Shown piece by piece: positions 1 to 9,838 of a DNA stretch of 64,000 nucleotides. The position numbers and the translations under genes are program-made. This stretch comes from Dryocosmus kuriphilus (Eukaryota; Arthropoda; Insecta; Hymenoptera; Cynipidae). The first letter of the stretch is position 1; each line of letters begins with the position of its first letter. The notes under the pieces are model-generated. The model was given only the letters and a program-made list of their open reading frames with translations. It was not told where the DNA came from and did not search any database. Location: NCBI GenBank assembly GCA_038277395.1, contig CM076197.1, positions 84,367,951 to 84,431,950 of the forward strand, written 5' to 3'.

Positions 1-772
1 GTTTGGTCTCAACTTGGCCTCGTGAAGTCTGTCCAAAACGGTTTTGATGACTTGGATGTGGTCCTCGAATGTCTGGGTGCAGACGATTATGTCGTCTAGA
101 TACGCGAAGGCTTTGGGGGCCATATCAGGTGTTATGATGCGGTCTAGGAGCCTTTGGAACGTAGGTGGGGCGGTGTGTAGGCCGAAGGGTATTACGTTGA
201 ATTCGTAGAGGCCTCTTACTGGTACTGTAAAGGCGATAAGTGGTTTGCTGTCTTCGGTGAGTGGGACGTGCCAGTAACCGTTTTTGAGGTCGATGGAGGA
301 CACATATTTGGCCCCTCGGAGTTTATCCAGGATCGCGTTTATTTGTGGTATGGGGTAAGCATCTCTTTTTGCTTACCTGGTTTAGGCGTCGGAAATCTAT
401 GCAGAATCTTGGTCTTCCGTCCCTCCGTCGAGTAATGAGAATGGGTGAACTCAAGGGGCTGTTTGATTGTCTGATGAAGCCTTCCCTCAACATTTCGTCG
501 ACCTCTTTGTCTATTATGACTTGGATGGCTGAATTTCTAGGTCGGTAGCGTTTTTTTAAAGGGGTGGAATCCTCTAGGCGAATTTGGTGTTTAGCGAGCG
601 GTGTGACTCCTTTGATAGTGGTTAATCTCTGGAGTTGTTTTTTGAGGAATTTTGCGGTGGTTTTTCTTTCCCTTGGCTTGAGTTCTGTCAGTGGGATAGG
701 TCCGTCGGAGCAGTAGACTTCCCTTGGGTGGTGATATTTCGGTGGGAAAACTTGAATTCCATTGATTCGCAC
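1..772 (-). pseudogene. pol: Ty3/gypsy pol: reverse transcriptase, partial and frameshifted
   Basis: The minus-strand reading holds the N-terminal RT region of a Ty3/gypsy polyprotein. An ORF from 772 to 323 includes the typical block ITRRRDGRPRFCIDFRRLN (RT domain 1-2). A frameshift near 360 moves the reading to another frame, which continues to base 1 and contains the catalytic YLDD box (AYLDDIIVCTQTFEDHI) at about 100-60. RNase H and integrase would lie beyond the window. RT copies the element RNA into DNA in cytoplasmic particles. The frame break may be a real mutation or a consensus error; the mirror copy that could decide is lost in the 61.4-kb gap. Confidence 0.9.
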
Positions 773-789
773 GTCTAGTCTCAGGGGGG

Positions 790-1080
790 TGAGTAGATCT
801 ATTCATAGTAGGACCTCGTGGTTGAGATTCGGTAGGATTGATACCTCGGCTTTTAGGGTTCTTCCCATGGCGTTTAGGTTTCCGTAGAGGCAGTCTCCAA
901 GAGGTGCTTCGGAGCCATCTGCCATGATGGCTATGGTGTCGTTGACGTGTCGCGTCCAGCCTTGGGAGAGGCAACGCCTGCCGTTTCTTTTGTTGACGTA
1001 GGAGCACACTGATCCTGGATCGACCAATCCTTTAAGTTTTACTTTTTCGACTAGTATTTGAATAAAAATTCTGGGTTCTT
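790..1080 (-). pseudogene. Ty3/gypsy aspartic protease region
   Basis: Downstream of the zinc knuckles, the frame read from 1258 to 803 contains IQILVEKVKLKGLVDPGSVC, which aligns with the active-site segment of retroelement aspartic proteases. The normal D-(T/S)-G triad reads D-P-G here, and a later IMADGS block follows. The protease would release gag and pol products. The Pro in the active-site triad would be expected to harm catalysis, unless it is a sequencing error. Position between gag and RT is as expected for gypsy. Confidence 0.75.
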
Positions 1081-1129
1081 GTGGAAGTACGTGTCGGGCC
1101 GGGTGGGGGTCTATTGTGGCCCGGCCCGG

Positions 1130-2211
1130 TTGTCGTTTCTCTCTTTGCAAGGGCAGTCGCGTGTAAGTATACCATCTTTTCCACATTGTGAGCAGAATTT
1201 TTTTCGTTTGTTGTTGCATTGATGTCTCGTGTGTCCTCGCTGCTTGCAGCGCCAGCATGCTTCGTAGCGGTCGTATGCTGGTGTGATCGTTGACGTTGGT
1301 TGTTTTGCTGGCTGTTAGTCGGCTTATGGTCAGTTTTGGCTTCTTGTGTTTGTTGGTTCTGAACTTCTTGAATCTCCTCGACTCTACGGATGAGTTCGTC
1401 GGGTGTTTTGACGACTTGTAGGCGGATGTAGAGTCGTAGGCCGGCGTTCATGTTGTAGTACAATGTTTCCATTGTTTTCTCCGGCGTGGATTCCCCGCGT
1501 CTTTTAGTCAGCGTCAGTAATGAAGTAACGAAATCTCTTATGGGTTCGTTAGTTCCTTGGCGGCGATTATAGATCTATTGATCCAGCTGTCTCAATTCTG
1601 AAGGGGGCCAAGAAGAAACTCCGTAGGTTACGTTCCACGTCCTGGAGGGATGCGACGGTGGCGGCGCAGTTACGGTACCATAGTTGTGCGTCTCCCTTGA
1701 GTAGCTCTGGAAATCCTCTCAGGATTTGGTCGTCGGAAAAGCCGTAAGCCCTCTGTAGCTCCCTCAGTCTTTCTAGGAAGCCGTAAACGTTCTTGCCATC
1801 GAAGTGGCAGTTGCATTTTCGCATTTGGTCGAGAATTCGGGTTGAGGCTGGATGGAGGTCTTGGTCGTCCCAGGATTCCCTTATGTTCGGTTGGCGGTAG
1901 TGATGAGGAGGAACTATTTGGTTCTGTGCGTCAGTAGTGTCATGGTCTTGGTGATGCGGTGACGATGTAGCTCGTCTTATCTGGTTAAGTTCCTCCTGCA
2001 TTTCCTCCAGGTCGTTCGTTCGGTGGTGGTCCTCCTTGTACTCTGGTGGGTCGTCGGGTTTCTGACTGTAGAGGTCAGGGTTGGCTCTAGCAAAGGTGAC
2101 CAGCCTTTGGCGAAGAACCGCCACCGCTCCAAGTGGATTCAGTTCGTGTCGGCGTAGCTCGTCTTCGAGCTCTTCTTTACGGAGTTCGTACACCCAGGAT
2201 ACTCCAGTCAT
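1130..2211 (-). pseudogene. gag: Ty3/gypsy gag with zinc knuckles, frameshifted
   Basis: An ATG at 2211 opens a 214-aa frame, with a charged SAP-like N-terminus (ELRKEELEDELRRHELNP) and a capsid-type segment (FLERLRELQRAYGFSDDQIL, near residues 145-165). The frame stops at 1567. Capsid coding continues in another frame (RDFVTSLLTLTKRR, then NMNAGLRLYIRLQVVKTPDE) to about 1300, and a third frame encodes two nucleocapsid knuckles. The first is perfect, CX2CX4HX4C (CWRCKQRGHTRHQC). The second, CSQCGKDGILTRDC, has Ile in place of His. At least two frame breaks make this copy non-functional as assembled. Confidence 0.85.
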
Positions 2212-2396
2212 GGTTGGTAAGTCTTGTGTTCTTCCTGGATACCGTGAACGTTCGGTGTTTGCTGTAAGCGGGCGGTTGTGTTGGTCGGTGTCTGGACTCG
2301 TAAGATGCTTGCGGTGCTGCTAGATGCTAGGAGAGCTTGGTGTGTCTCGTTTGAGCGTCTGTTCAGTTCTGCCTCGACTGGTGCTGTTCCGTTCAA
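2208..2396 (-). CDS. Short upstream ORF overlapping the gag start
   Basis: A 62-aa reading frame in the gypsy leader starts MNGTAPVEAELNRRSNETHQ and ends at a TGA overlapping the gag ATG as ATGA. It may be a translated leader peptide that allows re-initiation at gag, or the displaced start of gag itself. The matching right-arm leader (61224-61417) keeps the start region but runs into a gap. No known domain is visible. Confidence 0.3.
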   Translation of the reverse strand: MNGTAPVEAELNRRSNETHQALLASSSTASILRVQTPTNTTARLQQTPNVHGIQEEHKTYQP

Positions 2397-2518
2397 TTTA
2401 TACTGTCTAACGAGTGGAGAGGGAAATAGTAGTGGGGGAAAAGGGTGGGAACGGAGAGCGGTGGGGAGAATGGTGGAAAGGGAAGGGACTTGCCTCAGTC
2501 CTAATACAAGTGTCTAAG

Positions 2519-2533
2519 CCTGTTCGGGCGCCA
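2519..2533 (-). promoter_or_regulatory. Primer binding site, tRNA-Lys type
   Basis: On the minus strand TGGCGCCCGAACAGG directly follows the LTR terminus ...GTTACA. It is complementary to the 3' end of tRNA-Lys and has the same core as the tRNA-Lys3 site known from lentiviruses. It fixes the inner LTR boundary and the direction of the element. Confidence 0.85.
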
Positions 2534-2654
2534 TGTAACGGTCCTACTTTTCCTACTTCTGCCTAACTAGCCTATCGGACGCTTCAGTCTAAGCCAGGGT
2601 CAGGTTTAAGGAGAGATAGACAGGTTTTCTCTGAGTGCAAGAGGTGTAACTCGA

Positions 2655-2660
2655 TTTATT
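2655..2660 (-). terminator. AATAAA polyadenylation signal in the LTR
   Basis: AATAAA on the minus strand, about 120 bp before the LTR inner end. It marks the probable R/U5 border. Confidence 0.45.
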
Positions 2661-2699
2661 TAAACTCCAAATATAGAATACAGATGTAGCGGAAGCTTG

Positions 2700-3165
2700 T
2701 GGTGATGAACGTGTGCGTGTGTGTGTGGTTATGTGTGCGGATGTTGGTGGCATGTGCGCGTGTACTATTGTTTGTGTGTGGGTGTCGGTGTCGGGTTTAC
2801 AATGTGTGTGTGTGTGTACGTGTGCGGATGTTGGTTGTGTGTGCGCGGGTACAATTGTTCGTGTGTGCGGGAGTCGGTGTCGGATTCTACAATGTGTGTG
2901 TGTGTGTATGCGTGCGGATGATGGTTGTGTGTGCGCGAGTACCATTGTTCGTGTGTGCGGGAGTCAGTGTCGGATTTTACAATGTGTGTGGGTGTATGTG
3001 TGCGGATGTTGGTTGTGTGTGCGCGAGTACAATTGTTCGTGTGTGCGGAAGACCGCGTCGGATTTTACAATGTGTGTGTGTGTATGTGTGCGGATGTTGG
3101 TTGTGTGTGCGCGAGTACAATTGTTCGTGTGTACGGAAGTCGGTGTCGAGTCTACAAGGTGTGCG
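2700..3165. repeat. Minisatellite 1 in the LTR (88-90 bp unit, ~5 copies)
   Basis: The TACAATGTGTGTG start of each unit recurs at about 2798, 2888, 2978, 3066 and (degenerate) 3154, so the period is 88-90 bp. Each unit has a GT-rich part, then TGTGCGGATGTTGGTTGTGT and a GTACAATTGTTCGTGTG block. Long apparent reading frames here are repeat artefacts. Confidence 0.9.
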
Positions 3166-3404
3166 GGTGTCGTTTGTGTGGGCCTCCCCAAGTTTGGTTT
3201 CGCTAAGGCGGGAGAGGAGGGCGAACGTCTTCTCCCTTAGTGGCCGTCGCGGGATATCGACGTCTCGGCGGTGTTTCCCCGGAGGTGTATTAAGCCCTGG
3301 TCTTCGGCGACCCTTAACGCGTACGGGGGAGTTACTCCACTACGCTCAGCCCGACTGGCGGGGGAACGTTGTAGTCCGGGATGTCGTCCAGTACTCGTGA
3401 GGTT

Positions 3405-3900
3405 CGGTTGGTTGGTCAGTTCGGTCCTCAGTGACGTAAGGGGACCATGGGAGTACCCATCAATCCCCCAACGCACTAGGTTCGCGTGGTCATGGGAGTG
3501 CCCATCAACCCCGAGAACCGTACACGTTGGATGATCGTTCGGTCGGTCAGGTCGGTCCTCAATGACGTAAGGGGACCATGGGAGTGCCCATCAACCCCGA
3601 GAACCGTACACGTTAGACGGTCGTTCGGTCGGTCAGGTCGGTCCTCAATGACGTAAGGGGACCATGGGAGTGCCCATCAATCCCCCAACGCACTAGTTTC
3701 GCGTGGCCATGGGAGTGCCCATCAACCCCGAGAACTGTACACGTCGGACGGTCAGTCGCTTCGTCAGGTCGGTCCTCAGTGACGTAAGGGAACCATGGGA
3801 GTACCCATCAATTCCCCAACGCACTAGGTTCGCGTGTCCATGGGAGTGCCCATCAACCACGAGAACCGTACACGTCGGACGGTCAGTCAGGTGGGTCCTG
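3405..3900. repeat. Minisatellite 2 in the LTR (composite 86/131 bp units)
   Basis: GACGTAAGGG recurs at about 3433, 3564, 3650 and 3781 (spacings 131, 86, 131). The long unit is the short one plus an extra CATGGGAGTGCCCATCAA module. That module forms a small hairpin, TGGG-AGTG-CCCA. Confidence 0.88.
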
Positions 3901-4263
3901 GGGAATATCAAGTGTAGGGAGGCCTACTCCTTGAGATTCCCACGTCCCTTTGCCTTCTGTAGGGGGCAGACACCCATCAGAAGGAAGAGGGTTTGAGTCT
4001 CACCGGGTGAGAGCTCCCCGAGGTACTCGGAGAGTCGCACCCGACTCGACTGCCGATTTTCGTCGTGCGTCTCGTATTTAGCGACACGGTGCTTGGTTGC
4101 GGTCGGTCAGTGGGGATGAGCGTGGTGGGAGAGCCCGTCATGCGCTCGCAAGTCCGCCTTGCGAGCGGCAACCCAATGAGCGTATGTGCGAGCATACGTG
4201 CTCGTCACAAAATTAATAGTAAACGTGGTGAAGAACCAAAATCGAACCTCAAAGTATGAAATT

Positions 4264-4298
4264 ACTGCGTAGAAAGTAAAAGTTATGTCGTTTTTATA
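4264..4298 (-). promoter_or_regulatory. Putative LTR promoter (TATA + initiator)
   Basis: TATAAAAA at 4298-4291 and a GCAGTA initiator with its A at 4266 are 32 bp apart on the minus strand, the arthropod core-promoter geometry. This would start genomic RNA toward gag-pol. Confidence 0.55.
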
Positions 4299-4313
4299 TG
4301 CCATAAAATTAAC

Positions 4314-4316
<3 letters not shown>

Positions 4317-4351
<35 letters not shown>

Positions 4352-4363
4352 GTAATAATAATG
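4317..4363. repeat. (AAT)n microsatellite
   Basis: About 15 AAT units with one AGT interruption, upstream of the LTR TATA box in the minus-strand sense. The right arm has a much shorter version (about 59285-59305). Confidence 0.9.
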
Positions 4364-4796
4364 AAAGAATGACAAAGGAAGTCATGATACCTTTGAGCGT
4401 GTAAGCACGACTCACAGACGTATTCTACGGATTCAGACTAAGATTAAGGTGGCGAGACGGCATGCGTCGCATGTACACTGTGTGATCGCATACATAAAAT
4501 CAAATAAAAAGTTCACACCTAAAGTTTAGGCACTTGCTCAAACTTTGAGAAGAAGCTATCACATACTGAACAAGTGCAAGCTACTGACCATCAAGCGGCA
4601 CTGGACGCAAAAAATAACAGCACTTGTAAGAGCAAAGCACCCTCTCTGGGGATCACATGACCTTGTAGTTGGTGGGAGGGCTTAGGGGTCTAATCGGACG
4701 AGCGACCTGGAGTAGGTGAACCAGAGGGACTGTATCGTGAGATGCGGCTGCTCTGAGGAACTGGGGGTCTCCATTCTGCAGGACCCTGACCAAGAA
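4364..4796. other. Stretch without recognisable gene
   Basis: Junction between the gypsy LTR and the LINE 5' region. No domain, RNA gene or clear repeat was seen. A 67-aa minus-strand frame at 4653-4856 has no recognisable similarity. Confidence 0.4.
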
Positions 4797-5163
4797 GCGA
4801 TCCTTCCAGGGGGTATTGGCAAAGCTTCCTGGAATATCGAGGGCGCGAGTCCTCATGATCCCAAGCTAAGATGTGATCGCCGTGTCGAAAACTGAATGGC
4901 ACCAGGGTTACCAAATCCTTGAATGCTCCGGTTTGCCCCCTCAATTGAGACGGGCATGGCGGAGTTTAAAGGAGGTGTCGAAACAGAGACTTAGGGATAC
5001 CAGGTCGAATTCCTTCGTATTCAGGCCCTCTCCCTGTAAGCGGGGCTCTGCAGGGAGCAGTCCTTTAAATCCCCAGCTTCTCACGTGGGACCCAATATGG
5101 CGAACACAGAAAACACAAGTAATAAAATAAGGGCCCCTATTAGGAGACTTCATTTATTTATTT

Positions 5164-5640
5164 AGTTAACCCGTCGCCAAAAGGGGACGGCTCCAAAGCG
5201 GTCGGCTCCCAAGCAGCGAAGGAAAGAATTACCGGGCAGCCAGGGCTCCTCACAAGGGGTCTTGGAACAGCGGACTTCATCTGGAGCAATTCCTCTTGCC
5301 CGTCATGCGGGTAAGGGGAAAAAGGGCTCCAAGGAGCGATCCTTCCAGGGGGTAATGTCAAAGCCTCCTGGAATACCGAGGGCGCGAGTTCTTATGTCTC
5401 ACCTTTTAACCCATCGCCAAAAGGCGGCGGATCTAAAGGAGGCGGCTCCTGAGGGGACGGCGACGGCTCCTAAGGAAACGGCTCCAAATGGGACGGCTCC
5501 AAAGTGGCGAAGGAGAGAATTACCAGGCAGCTAGGGCTCCTCACAAGGGGTCTTAGAACAACGGAATTCATCTGGAGCAGCTCCTCATGCCCGTCATGCG
5601 GGTGGGAGGAGAAGCGGCTCCAGGAGCACCCCTTGAACAG
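5164..5640 (+). repeat. Direct repeats in the LINE 5' region
   Basis: Two ~100-bp blocks (about 5205-5300 and 5494-5590, 289 bp apart) share AGAATTACC(G/A)GGCAGC, CTCACAAGGGGTCTT and GCCCGTCATGCGGGT. Another pair (4799-4860 and 5338-5398) shares GATCCTTCCAGGGGGTA. Tandem repeats in a 5' UTR can act as LINE promoter units, but no core promoter was identified here. Confidence 0.75.
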
Positions 5641-5894
5641 GGACTTGGTTCCACAACGGAGTGCGGGAAACGCGGTGTGGCACAATGGACTTATAGTCAG
5701 AGTGCCGGGGGAGGAGGTGGTTTTAATGTGTAGGGGCCGTCAGGCCGAGTCCCGTACTCAGTCCGTCAAAAGGATTTCCACCTCCTCCTCCGCAAAAAAA
5801 AAAAAAAAAAAAGAGCAACGCAGCTGCTTGAACAGCGAGTTAAAAGTATACAGAAAAATTCCATCTTTGTTACTGGTCCTTCCAGTCTCTTTAA

Positions 5895-6912
5895 AAATGA
5901 GTCAAGCGCCTTCAAAAAACCGCCCAATCCAGAAGAGGTCGAGGTCTTCTGGAAGAGTGTATGTGGAGAGACTTGTGTGCTGAACGAAGACGCAGCAAAT
6001 ATAACGCTCCTTCGAAATTTTGGTCATAGACAAGGTTTAGATGATCCAGCGGAAAAGTTCCCGTCAATTACTGTGGAAGAAGTGAAAAACGTAGTCGCTA
6101 GAACTAAGAACACTTCGGCGCCCGGTCCAGATAAAATTAACAACTTTTGGTGGAAGAAATTTTCTTCCAATTACAAATATCTGGCCTGTATATTCACTTC
6201 CTTCCTTAGCGGTGAACATTTTGTTCTGCAGTGGTTGGTAGAAGAACGTACGGTTCTGATTAAGAAAACCGGAGACATTTTGGATCCAAGGAACTACAGA
6301 ATCATAGCTTGTTTGATCACTTGTTACAAGCTATTCACTGATATCCTTAAGGAGAGAATATTAGCAATTATTGAGCGAGTGTGGAGCGCAGCAGTTGAAC
6401 AACGCGGATCCAGGAGAGGCATGGCGAGTTGCAGGGAGAACTTGTTGATAGACAGGTGTGTGACCCAAGATTCGTTTCAGTATCGACGCAACCTTTCCAT
6501 GGCTTGGATTGACTACCGCAATGCATTTGATTCTACGAATCACGAGCTGATCATCATTCTCCTTGAGTGCCTGATGGTACATCACAGTATATTAAGGTGA
6601 ATAAGGGTGCTGATGCTTTTGTGGCGAACGAGATTCGTCGTAACAACTGACAACAGACAGGTGACCACGAACTGTGTCACCTACAGGAGAGGAGTCTTTC
6701 AGGGCAAGACTCTCAGTCCGCTTTTCTTCTGCATCTCCCTCTTGTCTTTAACCATTGTGCTGCGGGAGAACCGCTGTGGATATCTATGTGGCCCGCCAAA
6801 CAAAAGAGATCATAAGGTTAACCATCTTCTATACATGGACGACCTTAAACTCTTTGACTCTTCAAAAGAGGACCTAAGCATCCTTGTGGCGATCGTAAGT
6901 AGACCCTCCTAG
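5895..6912 (+). pseudogene. RLE LINE reverse transcriptase domain
   Basis: The reading starts in one frame at about 5900 (EVEVFWKSVCGE) and continues from 5977 with RT motifs in order: TSAPGPDKINNFWWKKF (domain 0/1), ILDPRNYRIIACLITCYKLF (domain 2), SMAWIDYRNAFDSTNHELI (domain A; catalytic Asp at AWID), RRGVFQGKTLSPLFF (domain B) and LLYMDDLKLF (domain C, YMDD at 6832-6843). A stop at 6598-6600 and a shift before 6607 split it, and the frame ends at 6912. The usual A-A-D-D box is YADD or FADD; YMDD is also seen in this group. RT primes on the nicked target DNA. Confidence 0.9.
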
Positions 6913-7218
6913 CCGATCGGAATGACCTTTGGTCTCGACAAATGTGCATGCGTCCACTTCTGGAAAAGAAGGCTAGTAGAAGGATCCTCGTGTGACGATC
7001 AAGATATTCATCCTATAGGCTGAAGTACCATTCAGCATCTTGTTAATGGAGAGACATACGCATATGCTAGTATTCCGCAAGCGTAAATCCAAACTGTTCG
7101 TGTGGTAAAAGTGACCGTCTAAGAAAGGTATCGTTAAATTCTCAGAAAAATTTGGGATTCTGAGTTATGTGGGAAAAATCAGATCCAGGCGACCAATACG
7201 CTTGATGTTCCCATACTG

Positions 7219-7635
7219 TTGTACACGTTTGGGACAATAAAGTGGAACGTCGATGAGTTAAAGGACATTGACCAAAAAATACGTAAAATGATGACAATCC
7301 ATCGAAGTCATCATTCTAGATCTTCCGTACCTCGAACGCACCTTCCGCGAGATCAAGGAGGAAGAGGACTATTGAGTTTGGAGTGTCTTCATCGGAGAAA
7401 TGTCTTGGCAACAGCCTGTTCAATTTTAAATGGCACAGATTCTCTTATGCGACTTGTGCACCAACATGGATTCACTAGAATTGCGTCGTTTCTGTACAAT
7501 ACCGCAGACAGGGCAGCAGAGAAGCTGTGTCTCCGATTTGATTCCAGTGACAGCACATGTGGCCTAGCCACCCTGTCACCTTCGGTGCTCAAAAGCTGTG
7601 TGAAGGAAGCAGAACACACGCCTCTACTGAAGTAG
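7219..7635 (+). pseudogene. RLE LINE RT thumb/connection segment
   Basis: This 138-aa frame contains YTFGTIKWNVDELKDIDQKI, MMTIHRSHH and RTHLPRDQGGRGLLSLE, a block highly typical of the region between RT and the C-terminal endonuclease in R4/Dong-like LINEs. It ends at a stop at 7633-7635, and the following exon-like frame restarts at 7702. Between 6913 and 7218 the thumb coding is unreadable in one frame. Confidence 0.85.
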
Positions 7636-7701
7636 CATATCGGCAAGCCACTTGACGGTCAGTTCTACGAAGTAATACGTAGAGAAGAACTATCGAGAGG
7701 C

Positions 7702-8415
7702 TTGCCTAACATGTTTCTCAAGTCTGCTGGACTGAGATCGGGGACCGAGGGATTCCTTTTTGCATTCCAGGACAGCGTTATCGACACCTTGGTTTGCCGC
7801 GATCGTGTGATGAATATACCTGTCGGCGATACCAACTGCCGAGCATGCAAGCAAGGGCCAGAAGCTCTCGGACATATCCTGAGTGGATGCTCAAAATATG
7901 CGCGCTACGGGTACATTGAGAGGGACAATGCGGCTATAAAAGTGCTGTGTTACAATCTTCGGCACTTCTATGGTGTCGATGGAACACCCGTTTTGCCATA
8001 CACCAAAGGGGATCTGAAGTCTGCCGTAAAAAATAACCAGTGTAAGATCTACTGGAACTTTTCGTTCTCCACTACTCACCGTTTCAGTGCGACGAAGCCT
8101 GATGTTGTCCTCCATGACCTGAAGACTAAGGTCATTCATGTGATTGAGTTTTCGGCGCCAGCTGATGGTAACATTACATCGAAGGAGGAAGAGAAGCGGA
8201 CTAAATATCAAGATCTGCTTTTTAAATTGGGTGCACTGTATCCAGAATGCAGAGTCTATCTTGTAGTTCTCATTATTGGCTGCCTTAGAAGTAAGAAGGC
8301 TTCCTTCTTAAGCCAACTAAAAAAGATCCCGAGTTGCCAACATCAAGCTTCGAACATTGCAAGCCGTATGCAAAAGGCAGTACTTCTTGGGTCACTTCAT
8401 CTGGTCTGTCAATAG
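7702..8415 (+). pseudogene. RLE LINE C-terminal CCHC knuckle and restriction-like endonuclease
   Basis: In this 237-aa frame, residues 46-63 form a CX2CX8HX4C knuckle (CRACKQGPEALGHILSGC). Residues 132-168 carry the PD-(D/E)XK endonuclease signature: KPDVVLHD, then VIEFSAPADGN, then EEEKRTKY (Asp134, Glu149, Lys168 as likely catalytic residues). This nuclease nicks the target DNA to prime reverse transcription. The domain itself is intact on the left arm, while the right-arm copy is broken by indels. The C-terminus is about family length. Confidence 0.88.
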
Positions 8416-8714
8416 TGTGCTTTATAATATGTAATATCTAGATTGGTAGCTCTGAAAAGCATCTAAAGGTGTGAGTTTTCCACCTTCAACACTTATCTTA
8501 AGCTTATCTTCTGGACAGAATGAGCAGAAGTGGATGACGTATATGTTTCAGTAGCTTTGGGATTCGTTTATCTACTAGAGAAACCATGATCGAAGCTTCC
8601 GAAGCCTACAATTTCTCTCACATGAACTTAATAAATATGTTTTATTAAAAATAATTTATTACTTATTATTTGCAAAAAATAATATTTCGTTAATATGGGA
8701 AGTCTGCGATTCAC

Positions 8715-9128
8715 TTGACACGTTCCGGGTATAGAAAGAGAAAGGTTGACCACAATGAACATCTTTTCTCTCTGACGCACTATGACGCTGTTCGCCACAG
8801 GGTTATCGGTCCATTTTTATATGCCGATAATTGGTATGCAGTTGGATCGTATTCAGTGGTCTTATGTATATTCCATAGAGATATGGAGATCGGAGTAGCG
8901 TTCCCGAGTGATGGCGTGAGTTTCGCCATAAGTCCTCCTAAAAATGTCCGATTTTTACGTACACTTAAAACTATGGTTTTTTTAAAGTCCGAAAATTACA
9001 ATTTGTGCAATAAAATCATACCATTTTCCCCGTTCCAACTCAAAAAACATGGTAAAATACCGAGAGCATATACTTTTGGAGAGGGGCCTTTTGAATTATT
9101 TTTCGTTTTATTTTCCGGTAAGCGATAA
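8715..9128 (+). CDS. Hypothetical 137-aa ORF
   Basis: The ORF starts MTRSGYRKRKVDHNEHLFSL, has no recognised domain and no clear promoter. The right-arm copy (54405-54821) has compensating indels near the C-terminus. It may be a chance frame in LINE-flanking DNA. Confidence 0.2.
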   Translation: MTRSGYRKRKVDHNEHLFSLTHYDAVRHRVIGPFLYADNWYAVGSYSVVLCIFHRDMEIGVAFPSDGVSFAISPPKNVRFLRTLKTMVFLKSENYNLCNKIIPFSPFQLKKHGKIPRAYTFGEGPFELFFVLFSGKR

Positions 9129-9191
9129 CAATGTTGAGGAATAGGAGGCTGTAGATCTTGAGTGTGTCTGACGTTTGGAAACGATGGTTTA

Positions 9192-9377
9192 TTAAGGTAT
9201 TGTAGGAATAAATACAGACAAAGAGCCATCGATACGAACGATCACACCACGCTGAATAGATAATGATGGGCCTGACCAAACGTGACGCGGTAATGATGCG
9301 GTGTTACCGGTAGTTGCGGTCAGACTGGTAAAATTTGGTAAAAGTTGTTCAAACTCATTTTTTGAAGCGATTATCAT
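9192..9377 (-). CDS. Hypothetical 61-aa ORF with overlapping poly(A) signal
   Basis: A short minus-strand frame (MIIASKNEFEQLLPNFTSLT...) has normal protein-like composition. Its stop overlaps a poly(A) signal as TTAATAAA, a compact arrangement common in viral genes. It is identical in the right arm (54156-54341). No TATA/initiator pair with the spacing seen at the viral promoters was found upstream. Function unknown. Confidence 0.3.
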   Translation of the reverse strand: MIIASKNEFEQLLPNFTSLTATTGNTASLPRHVWSGPSLSIQRGVIVRIDGSLSVFIPTIP

Positions 9378-9399
9378 TTTTAGCGTGATAACTTGTGTG

Positions 9400-9838
9400 A
9401 AATAATAAGAGATTAATTAAGCAGAAGCTTAGTTATAAAATAATTTTTTGCGTCGATATTGAATTTATAAATAAAATTAGACATTCGGTATGCATAATCT
9501 CAAACCTTAGACTATGAATTCGAAATGTCTGAAGTTATCTTGGCTGCAAATCGTGTTTCTGACCTTTTTTAACACTTAAATTATTTTTAGTTGTTTATAA
9601 TGACTTTAAAAATTAGGAATATTGGTTAACAGTTAATTATGTGCTTCTTGTTACCATCAGTTCCCTACAATACCAGTCGGTACGGTAGATATCGTCCTTA
9701 GATTGGTATAAATGCCTCTGTAGTAGACAACACATGAAAGTGCAATAAATGCTTTTTAGCTTTTTTTTGTGCAATTACAGTGATTTCATAATTATTATCC
9801 TGATAATTAAGTTCAGTGGGTTCTATAAATTAGTCTAA
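9400..9838. other. AT-rich stretch without recognisable gene
   Basis: No ORF, repeat or promoter was identified between the 61-aa ORF and the MITE. Confidence 0.4.

Larger units (their letters stand above)
2534..4360 (-). repeat. 5' LTR of the gypsy element, outer end uncertain
   Basis: The inner boundary is firm: the LTR ends ...GTTACA just before the PBS. A minus-strand TATAAAAA (4291-4298) lies 32 bp before a GCAGTA initiator, and an AATAAA signal lies at 2655-2660, so R would be about 1.6 kb and U5 about 100 bp. Two minisatellites occupy R. The outer end lies beyond the TATA box; a TGTACA near 4463 is one candidate, but the second LTR is outside the window, so it cannot be fixed. Confidence 0.65.
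4797..8645 (+). mobile_element. RLE-type non-LTR retrotransposon (R4/Dong- or R2-like)
   Basis: A single plus-strand element: a 5' region with direct repeats, reverse transcriptase, a thumb/connection segment, a CCHC knuckle and a C-terminal PD-(D/E)XK restriction-like endonuclease. That order is diagnostic of the early-branching LINE clades (R2, R4/Dong, NeSL, CRE). The wording of the RT (AWIDYRNAFDS, YMDDLKLF) suggests R4/Dong-like. It ends with an AATAAA near 8629. Its ORF is broken by several frameshifts and stops, so the copy is dead as assembled. Confidence 0.88.

Noticed and set aside
2699..3400. A 233-aa Cys/Val-rich frame and its overlapping frames
   Set aside because: All lie on the GT-rich LTR minisatellite; every frame stays open because of the repeat.
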